Assembly: GCA_024641285.1 (NCBI GenBank)
Contig: JAHEDH010000016.1
Location: 1-38,094, forward strand
From: a bacterium
GTDB lineage: Bacteria; Actinomycetota; Acidimicrobiia; Spongiisociales; ZC4RG35
Reading direction: 5' to 3'
DNA length: 38,094 bases
In this document: in pieces, positions 32,805 through 38,094 of the stretch
How the letters are laid out: every line of letters begins with the position of its first letter
How positions within the stretch are numbered: position 1 is the stretch's first letter
The notes under the pieces: generated by a model
What the model was told of the DNA's origin: nothing
The model's database searches: none
What the model saw: the letters and a program-made list of their open reading frames with translations, nothing else
Made by a program: the position numbers and the translations under genes

Positions 32805-33527
32805 TCAGGCCTTCTCTGTCTCGTTCTTGTCGACCTTCTTGGCTCCGGCGAGTTCTTTGCCCTCGCGGGCTGCTTCTGCGAGCGCCATGGCGATGACCTC
32901 GGCGGACCGGATGGCGTCGTCGTTCCCGGGGATCACGACGTCGACGGCGTCGGGATCGCAGTTCGAGTCGACCAGCGCGATGAGCCTGATGCCCAGCCGG
33001 GTTGCCTCCTTCACTGCGGTGTGCTCGGTGTTGACATCCACGATGAACATTGCGTCCGGCGTCTTCTTGAGATCGCGCAGACCACCGAGGTTCTTCTGCA
33101 GCTTCTCGAGCTCACGTCGCAGGCGCAGCCGCTCCTTCTTCGGGCGGAGGTTCATCTCGCCCGACTCTTCCATCCGCTCGAGCTCTTTCATGTAGAAGAT
33201 GCGCTTCTGCATGGTCGACCAGTTGGTGAGCATCCCGCCGAGCCAGCGATAGTTGACGAACGGCATTCCGGCGCGGGCAGCGGCCTCTTCGACCGGCTGC
33301 TGGGCCTGCTTCTTGGTGCCGACGAAGAGGATCGTTCCGCCGTTGGCGACGAGGTTCTTGACGTAGTCGGCGGCGCCATTCACCTGTTCAAGCGTCTGAC
33401 GGAGATCGATGATGTGGATTCCGTTGCGCTCCCCGTAGATGAACGGATCCATTTTGGGGTTCCACCGGCGGGTCTGATGCCCGAAATGGACACCGGCCTC
33501 CAGCAGTTGCTTCATCGTGACTGCCAC
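32805..33527 (-). CDS. rpsB: 30S ribosomal protein S2
   Basis: Small-subunit protein bridging head and body. The GTG at 33527 with GAAAGGAC upstream gives 240 residues beginning [26 protein letters not shown], the S2 consensus; the frame further upstream is the leader. Other blocks: [14 protein letters not shown]-like [48 protein letters not shown] and [24 protein letters not shown] charged [11 protein letters not shown] tail ends the protein. It is the first gene of a dense cluster and is preceded by a structured leader. Confidence 0.97.
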   Translation of the reverse strand: MAVTMKQLLEAGVHFGHQTRRWNPKMDPFIYGERNGIHIIDLRQTLEQVNGAADYVKNLVANGGTILFVGTKKQAQQPVEEAAARAGMPFVNYRWLGGMLTNWSTMQKRIFYMKELERMEESGEMNLRPKKERLRLRRELEKLQKNLGGLRDLKKTPDAMFIVDVNTEHTAVKEATRLGIRLIALVDSNCDPDAVDVVIPGNDDAIRSAEVIAMALAEAAREGKELAGAKKVDKNETEKA

Positions 33528-33660
33528 GTGAAGTCCTTTCTCTGGTTGATTTCCTCCGCCCCTGGACCGGTGCTCCGGTCGTCTCGCGTGCGAGCCATTC
33601 CTGTTCTCGGGTTGAGTCACCCGACCAGACGGAATGCACGAGGCGTGCGTGATGGCACAA
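33528..33660 (-). ncRNA. Candidate structured rpsB leader
   Basis: The rpsB upstream region contains three small hairpins in a row: GCACG/CGTGC (33636-33648), CGGGT/ACCCG (33608-33623) and GACCGG/CCGGTC with a TGCT loop (33565-33580). The ribosome binding site follows. Ribosomal protein leaders commonly regulate rpsB in bacteria, but I could not match a named family. The rest of the 349-base gap to the sigma factor gene is occupied by the heptad element. Confidence 0.35.
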
Positions 33661-33698
33661 GTGTACGGGGACCGGTGGAGAACGCGCCAATCGGGCTT

Positions 33699-33861
33699 GA
33701 AGTTCACAGTTCACAGTTCACAGTCCTCAGTTCAACCCGAAAACTTCGAGTTCAGAGGGTTCGGTGATAGGCAGACTCACGCCACAGTTCACACCTCGTC
33801 TGCTCCGCAACGTCAGCTCCGCCGAGAACTGTCAACTGTGGACTGTTGACTGTGAACTTCC
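33699..33861. repeat. Inverted heptad-array element, rpsB/whiG gap
   Basis: Left array: AGTTCAC three times, then AGTCCTC and AGTTCAA (33701-33735), the cleanest copy in the window. Right array, inverted: AACTGTC, AACTGTG, GACTGTT, GACTGTG, AACTTCC (33827-33861). GAAGTTCACAGT (33699-33710) and ACTGTGAACTTC (33849-33860) form a perfect 12-base inverted repeat near the outer ends. The core is 91 bases. The right end is 16 bases from the sigma factor stop. Confidence 0.85.
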
Positions 33862-33876
33862 TCAGCGCCGGCCGAG

Positions 33877-34641
33877 CTAGTAGACGGGTCCGCTCAGTCG
33901 ATTGCGGAGGGACATGACCGACTTGGCGTGGATCTGGCAGACGCGCGACTCGGTGACCGACAGAACGTCCCCGATCTCTGCGAGCGTGAGGCCCTCGAAG
34001 TAGTAGAGGGTGAGGACGAGGCGCTCGCGTTCGGGCAGACGGTTGATGGCGTCAGCAAGCAGGCGGCGGGTCTCCTCTTTCTGGAACGCAGCCTCGGGGC
34101 TCATGCCGCTGCGGTCTGAGATCATGTCGCTCAACGAACTGGACGACTCGGGGCCGAGCACTTCGTCGAGGGCGACGAGGCCGAGCGTGGAGATCTCGGC
34201 GAGATCGCCCCGGAGGTTGTCGAGGTCCTTGCCCATGTGGTTGGCGAGCTCGTCGTCGGAGACCGATCGCTGTTCACGATGCTCGAGCTCGGCGAGTGAC
34301 CGCTCGATCTCCCTCGCACGAGAGCGCACCGACCGCGGAACCCAGTCGAGGGCCCGGAGCTCGTCGAGGATCGCGCCCTTGATGCGGTTGATCGCATAGG
34401 TCTCGAATTTGAAGCCGCGCTCGGGTTCGAACTTCTCGATGGCGTCGATCAGTCCGAAGATTCCGTACGACACGAGGTCTGCCTGGTCCACGCTGCGCGG
34501 CAGCCCGGCCCCGACACGGCCGGCCACGAATTTCACGAGCGGCGAATAGTGCACGATCAGGCGATCACGGAGGTTCTGGCCGCCCTTCGCCTTGTATTCG
34601 GTCCAGAGTGGAGCGACGTCGTCGGCTGTGTTGTCAGGCAC
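33877..34641 (-). CDS. whiG: FliA/WhiG family RNA polymerase sigma factor
   Basis: Group 3 sigma factor directing RNA polymerase to a special promoter set (sporulation septation in Streptomyces, motility elsewhere). The protein has 254 residues from GTG 34641. Region 2: HYSPLVKFVAGRVGAGLPRSVDQADLVSYGIFGLIDAIEKFEPERGFKFETYAINRIKGAILDELR. Region 3 begins DWVPRSVRSRAREIERSLAELEH. Region 4: LPERERLVLTLYYFEGLTLAEIGDVLSVTESRVCQIHAKSVMSL. Complete. It overlaps the recombinase gene by 8 bases. In Streptomyces whiG also neighbours rpsB. No flagellar gene is in the window, so its regulon here is unknown. Confidence 0.93.
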   Translation of the reverse strand: MPDNTADDVAPLWTEYKAKGGQNLRDRLIVHYSPLVKFVAGRVGAGLPRSVDQADLVSYGIFGLIDAIEKFEPERGFKFETYAINRIKGAILDELRALDWVPRSVRSRAREIERSLAELEHREQRSVSDDELANHMGKDLDNLRGDLAEISTLGLVALDEVLGPESSSSLSDMISDRSGMSPEAAFQKEETRRLLADAINRLPERERLVLTLYYFEGLTLAEIGDVLSVTESRVCQIHAKSVMSLRNRLSGPVY

Positions 34642-35524
34642 GAGGATGGCTCCGCTCGTAGGTGGCGCGTAGGTGGTCCCGGGTCACGGAAGTGTAAATC
34701 TGGGTGGTGGACAGATCAACGTGGCCCAGCAGCTCCTGAACCGTGCGCAGGTCCGCACCTCCCTCGAGGAGATGGGTCGCGAACGAATGTCTGAGCGCGT
34801 GCGGGAAACTGGCCATGCGTCGGTCGAGAATACGTCGTATCCCTCGGGTATCGAGTGCACCTCCGCGAACTCCGACGAACAGGGCGCCTTCTGCGACGGG
34901 CCGTGCCAGGCTCGGACGCCCGTCCTCGAGCCATCGGTCGAGGGCCCGCCGGGCCGGCCTCCCGACCGGCACGACCCGCTGACGATCGCCCTTCCCGGTG
35001 ACCGTCACGAGATCACGGTCGATGTCGGACGTCGCGAGGGCGGCGGCCTCCGAGACCCGGAGCCCGGTCGAATACAGCAGCTCGAGAAGCGCCCGGTCGC
35101 GGATCGACTCGGGGTCGTCACCGTCGATGGACTCGATCGCCTCTGCGACCGTTCTGGCCGGGAGGGCATGCGGGAGTGGTCGCGCGGGCCGTGCGGTGTT
35201 CACTCCGATCGCCGGATTGGCGTCGACGACTCCTCGCTTGACACAGAAGCCGAAGAAGCTTCGCACCGTGGAGACCTTTCTGGCGATCGACGTGCGGGCG
35301 TAGCCCCTCGTGTCGAGGTGCGCCACCCACCGCCTCACGACCTTCCGATCGATGGCACCGAGGGTGTCTATGCCCATTCGGTCGCAGAAGTCGAGGAATG
35401 AAGAGATGTCGCGCCGGTAGGCGTCGTGGGTGTGCTCGGAGAGTCCACGCAGCACCAGGTGTTGCTCGAGATAGAGGTCGAGCTGTTCATGCGCCCACCG
35501 GGGTACGTCTGGGATCGATGCCAC
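34634..35524 (-). CDS. xerC: Tyrosine recombinase, XerC/XerD type
   Basis: Site-specific recombinase, probably resolving chromosome dimers. The protein has 296 residues from GTG 35524. The N-terminal SAM-like DNA-binding domain is about 10-100. Catalytic residues are Arg156 (TGLRVSEA), Lys178 (TGKGDRQR), His242 and Arg245 (PHALRHSFATHL), His268 (LLGHVDLSTTQIY) and Tyr277, so all six are present. No integrase arms or att sites were seen, and the position beside dprA and whiG is typical for the chromosomal actinobacterial Xer gene. XerC or XerD assignment is by position only. Confidence 0.92.
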   Translation of the reverse strand: MASIPDVPRWAHEQLDLYLEQHLVLRGLSEHTHDAYRRDISSFLDFCDRMGIDTLGAIDRKVVRRWVAHLDTRGYARTSIARKVSTVRSFFGFCVKRGVVDANPAIGVNTARPARPLPHALPARTVAEAIESIDGDDPESIRDRALLELLYSTGLRVSEAAALATSDIDRDLVTVTGKGDRQRVVPVGRPARRALDRWLEDGRPSLARPVAEGALFVGVRGGALDTRGIRRILDRRMASFPHALRHSFATHLLEGGADLRTVQELLGHVDLSTTQIYTSVTRDHLRATYERSHPRA

Positions 35525-35530
35525 ACCCCG

Positions 35531-35536
35531 ATGCTA
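35531..35536 (-). promoter_or_regulatory. Putative leaderless -10 box for the xer-whiG operon
   Basis: TAGCAT on the minus strand, six bases before GTG 35524. No Shine-Dalgarno is present. The xer and sigma factor genes overlap, so both would be expressed from here. Confidence 0.45.
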
Positions 35537-35580
35537 CGACCCCGCGGACGCTCAACCCACGACTCGGCACTCCGTCGCGT

Positions 35581-36618
35581 TCAGATGGCGGTCACAGATC
35601 CACTGTCGACGCTGACGCGGCCGGCCAACTCGAGCGAGGTGAGCCGGGCGAGCAGCTCACCGATGGGGAGACCGGAGCGATCGACCAGGTCGTCGATCGG
35701 CACGGCAACCGGGCCCAGCAGCCCCATGATCGGGTCGGGCTCCGATTCGGGCTCGGCGGTCGGATGCTGCCGTTGCGGCGCCGGCCCGAGCACGAGTTCG
35801 AGCTCGTCGACGAGCGCATCGATCTCGGTGAGCGGGTGGGCGCCGTCACGGATCAGGAGGTTGGCGCCCGCAGAGGTCTCACGGGACAGGTCGCCCGGCA
35901 CCGCCATCACGAACCTCCCGTGCTCGAGAGCGAGCCGAGCCGTGATGAGCGCCCCGCTTCTCACAGCAGCCTCCACCACGATCACGACACCCGAGAGCCC
36001 CGAGATGATCCGGTTCCGAGCCGGGAACCGCCATGGTTCGGGGGTGGTTCCGGGAGGCGACTCGGAGATCACGCCGCCATCCGACGAGAGGATCGTCTCT
36101 CCCAACGCCCGGTTCCGGCGCGGATACCACACGTCGATGCCGGATCCGAGCACTGCGGTCGTCTCGCCGCCGGCGTCGAGCGCGCCGCGATGAGCGGCCG
36201 TGTCGACTCCGTTCGCCATCCCGCTGATCACCGGCCATCCCGCGAGAGCCACCCGTGAGGCGATGCTCCTGGTGAGGTCCAGCCCGTAGCGGGTGGCCCG
36301 CCTCGAACCAACCACTGCAACCCCGGCACCCGAAGGGAGCGCTCCCCGTACGAACAGCCACAGTGGGCGATCGGGCAGTTCGGCGAGCGCCAAGGGATAC
36401 CGCACGTCGCCTTCGGCGATGAGTTCGACGCCGGACGCCGCAAGTCGCGCAAGGCGGGCCTCGGGCCCGACGTCGAGACCGGCCTTCACCCCGGCCGACG
36501 TCCGCGGCGACGAACGGAGCCGCCTGACGGCGCCGGCCCACCCCGACTCGGCAACGAGCCGTCTCAGCATCTCGGGATTCGCACCCGTGTGCGCCAGCCG
36601 GACCAAGTCCTGGTTCAA
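35581..36618 (-). CDS. dprA: DNA-processing protein DprA
   Basis: Loads RecA onto incoming single-stranded DNA in transformation. The start is a TTG at 36618: GGGGAGG lies four bases upstream, the comM stop overlaps it (TTGA), and the frame before it is antisense-like. This gives 345 residues. The Rossmann-like core is complete: GVAVVGSRRATRYGLDLTRSIASRVALAGWPVISGMANGVDTAAHRGALDAGGETTAVLGSGIDVWYPRRNRAL, then ISESPPGTTPEPWRFPARNRIISGLS and VVVEAAVRSGALITARLALEHGR. The C-terminal winged-helix DprA-WH domain is about 275-345. Translational coupling with comM supports a shared DNA-uptake role. Confidence 0.94.
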   Translation of the reverse strand: MNQDLVRLAHTGANPEMLRRLVAESGWAGAVRRLRSSPRTSAGVKAGLDVGPEARLARLAASGVELIAEGDVRYPLALAELPDRPLWLFVRGALPSGAGVAVVGSRRATRYGLDLTRSIASRVALAGWPVISGMANGVDTAAHRGALDAGGETTAVLGSGIDVWYPRRNRALGETILSSDGGVISESPPGTTPEPWRFPARNRIISGLSGVVIVVEAAVRSGALITARLALEHGRFVMAVPGDLSRETSAGANLLIRDGAHPLTEIDALVDELELVLGPAPQRQHPTAEPESEPDPIMGLLGPVAVPIDDLVDRSGLPIGELLARLTSLELAGRVSVDSGSVTAI

Positions 36619-38075
36619 CTTGCCTCCCCTCGAAGCGACATCGCCTCCGCAACGTGGCGGGCGTCGACGGAATCGGAGTCGTCGAGATCTGCGATCGTGC
36701 GGGCAACGCGCCGCGTGCGGTCGTATCCCCGCCCGGTCACCATCCCCCGGTCGACGGCAAGCTTCAGCATGTGCCGGGCATCTGCGGTGACGGCAAGACG
36801 ATCCAGCTCCGGCCCGGGCAGATCCCGGTTGATCCGGCCCCTGGCATCTTGCCGGGCCCTCGCTGCAACGACACGCCCTCTGATCGCCGACGAAGACTCG
36901 CCGGCGGGACCGTCGAGCCGCTCTGGACGGGACACCGAGACCCTGAGATCGAACCTGTCGAGCAGCGGACCGGACAGGCGCTGGCGGTACTTCGCGACGC
37001 CCGCCTCGGCGCAGCTGCATTTCTTGATCCGGTCGCCCAGGAATCCACAAGGACACGGATTCGTCGCAGCGACCACCTGACATCCTGCCGGATAGGTCAC
37101 GGTGGCTCCCTTGCGAGCGATCGTGATCGTGCCCTGCTCGATCGGCTGGCGGAACGAGTCCAAGAGGTTCGACGGATACTCCCCCAGCTCATCGAGGAAG
37201 AGGACTCCCCGGTGCGCCAACGAGAGCTCCCCCGGAACCGGAATCCCGCTGCCTCCGCCGAGCACGGCAGCCGGGGAGGCCGAGTGGTGCGGTGCCCGGA
37301 ACGGGCGAGGCGATCCCGGCTTTCGCCATCGATCCGCCGCCGACCACACGCACGCCACCTCGAGCGCTTCGGACTCAGAGAGCGGAGGCAGCAACCCTGG
37401 AAGCCGCCTTGCCAGCATCGTCTTGCCGCATCCGGGCGGGCCCACCAACAGGAGATGGTGCCCCCCGGCCGCCGAGATCTCGAGCGCGCGCCGAGCGAAG
37501 GCCTGACCACGCACATCTCTCATGTCCTCCGTGTCCTGGATCGGCTGGTCGGGCTCGGGGATGGGCGCCGGGACAGCCTTCCCGAGCGCCACGCCCTGGG
37601 CTTCGACCAGTGTCCGAACGGGACGCAGCTCGACACCGGACACGCATGCTGCCTGGGCGGCCATGTCCGGATGGAGCAGGCATGGCACGCCGAGCCTCCG
37701 GGCCACCAGCGCCGCTCCCAGCGCGCCATTCGTCGGGCGAATCCCACCGTCCATGCCCAGTTCGCCGACCGCAACGACAGGGGGAACGGCTTCGGCCCCA
37801 TCGAGAGCGCCCAACACCGCGAGCGCGATCGGGAGGTCGAAACCCGAACCCCGCTTGGGCAGGTCGGCCGGCCCGAGGTGGACGACGATCGTCTTGTTGG
37901 TGTACTGCCCGGCCTGAGCGAGCGCCGACTTGACCCGATGCTTCGCCTCGCGTACCGACGCATCCGGCAGGCCTGCGAGGCTGAACCCCTCCTGGGAGCC
38001 GAAGACCCTGGCCTCCACGGAGACTTCCTTCGGCTCGACGCCGACGAGAACACCCGAGCTGGTCTTTGAGATCAT
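36615..38075 (-). CDS. comM: YifB/ComM family Mg-chelatase-like AAA+ ATPase
   Basis: Hexameric helicase-like ATPase promoting branch migration during natural transformation in species studied. The protein has 486 residues from ATG 38075. The N-terminal Lon S16-like domain has VEARVFGSQEGFSLAGLPDASVREAKHRVKSA and PADLPKRGSGFDLPIALAVL. Walker A is GPPGCGKTMLA, followed by FRAPHHSASPAAVLGGG, Walker B GVLFLDELGEY and the sensor region VAATNPCPCGFLGD. Four cysteines in CPCGF and KCSCAE probably bind zinc. The C-terminal Mg-chelatase segment is SGPLLDRFDLRVSV to the end. The start is close to the window edge; TACGTT lies six bases before it. Confidence 0.95.
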   Translation of the reverse strand: MISKTSSGVLVGVEPKEVSVEARVFGSQEGFSLAGLPDASVREAKHRVKSALAQAGQYTNKTIVVHLGPADLPKRGSGFDLPIALAVLGALDGAEAVPPVVAVGELGMDGGIRPTNGALGAALVARRLGVPCLLHPDMAAQAACVSGVELRPVRTLVEAQGVALGKAVPAPIPEPDQPIQDTEDMRDVRGQAFARRALEISAAGGHHLLLVGPPGCGKTMLARRLPGLLPPLSESEALEVACVWSAADRWRKPGSPRPFRAPHHSASPAAVLGGGSGIPVPGELSLAHRGVLFLDELGEYPSNLLDSFRQPIEQGTITIARKGATVTYPAGCQVVAATNPCPCGFLGDRIKKCSCAEAGVAKYRQRLSGPLLDRFDLRVSVSRPERLDGPAGESSSAIRGRVVAARARQDARGRINRDLPGPELDRLAVTADARHMLKLAVDRGMVTGRGYDRTRRVARTIADLDDSDSVDARHVAEAMSLRGEAS

Positions 38076-38081
38076 GCCGCG

Positions 38082-38087
38082 AACGTA
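38082..38087 (-). promoter_or_regulatory. Putative leaderless -10 box for comM-dprA
   Basis: TACGTT on the minus strand lies six bases before ATG 38075. No Shine-Dalgarno is present. The -35 region would be beyond the window edge. Confidence 0.4.
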
Positions 38088-38094
38088 CGAACCA

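Noticed and set aside
33701-33861. Heptad arrays considered as a CRISPR array
   Set aside because: Units are 7 bases with no spacers, and there are no cas genes.
34634-35524. Tyrosine recombinase considered as the integrase of a mobile element
   Set aside because: It is the length of chromosomal Xer proteins, lies in a conserved cluster with whiG, dprA and comM, and has no att repeats or phage genes around it.
35581-37083. 500-codon version of DprA starting inside comM
   Set aside because: The first 155 residues are Arg-rich antiphase translation of comM. The TTG at 36618 with GGGGAGG and TTGA coupling is a much better start.

Overview
The window is a high-GC stretch whose backbone is the conserved actinobacterial translation, envelope and isoprenoid locus, almost all on the minus strand. 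Read from the right edge leftward, the order is comM-dprA-xer recombinase-whiG type sigma factor, rpsB-tsf-pyrH-frr-cdsA-dxr-rseP-ispG, proS, rimP-nusA-infB-ylxP-rbfA-nrnA-truB, ribF-RidA-STAS, and rpsO-pnp. The WhiG-type sigma factor beside rpsB, the many GTG starts and the many apparently leaderless promoters point to Actinobacteria. I infer a deep-branching member such as Acidimicrobiia, but this is not proven by the sequence alone. No tRNA, rRNA, CRISPR array or transposase gene was seen.

Layout. 1-6.9 kb is accessory: an ABC-2 exporter (partial permease plus ATPase), a DUF4397 surface protein with a class F-like sortase, the translational ABC-F factor EttA, and an alpha/beta hydrolase-TetR operon with two clear palindromic operators. 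7-19.2 kb holds DUF1990, pnp, rpsO and the ribF and rimP-nusA-infB clusters, with a 178-bp tandem intergenic repeat between ribF and truB. 19.2-23.3 kb is an accessory insertion between proS and rimP: a RibD-C/DHFR-like protein, the remnant of a secreted protein, a RHH antitoxin with a MazF/PemK toxin, serC and fdhD. 23.3-38.1 kb carries proS, a divergent coaE, the ispG-to-rpsB cluster, and the sigma factor/recombinase/competence cluster.

How the genes connect. The minus-strand blocks are tightly packed with 1-11 base overlaps and are probably translationally coupled. Ribosome biogenesis and decoding (rimP, rbfA, truB, rpsB, tsf, frr, infB, rpsO, ettA, proS), RNA turnover and transcription (nusA, pnp, nrnA), phospholipid and isoprenoid supply (cdsA, dxr, ispG), envelope proteolysis (rseP) and cofactor synthesis (ribF, coaE, serC via PLP chemistry) sit together. 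Genes that begin transcription units mostly lack a Shine-Dalgarno and instead have a TANNNT-like -10 box 6-8 bases before the start codon. Genes inside operons generally have normal ribosome binding sites.

The least expected structure is non-coding. Three intergenic gaps (coaE/ispG, ispG/rseP, rpsB/whiG) carry a 140-160 bp element made of heptad arrays (AGTTCAC-like) facing an inverted array (GTGAACT-like) across an 80-90 bp core. A related heptad block lies in the fdhD/proS gap.
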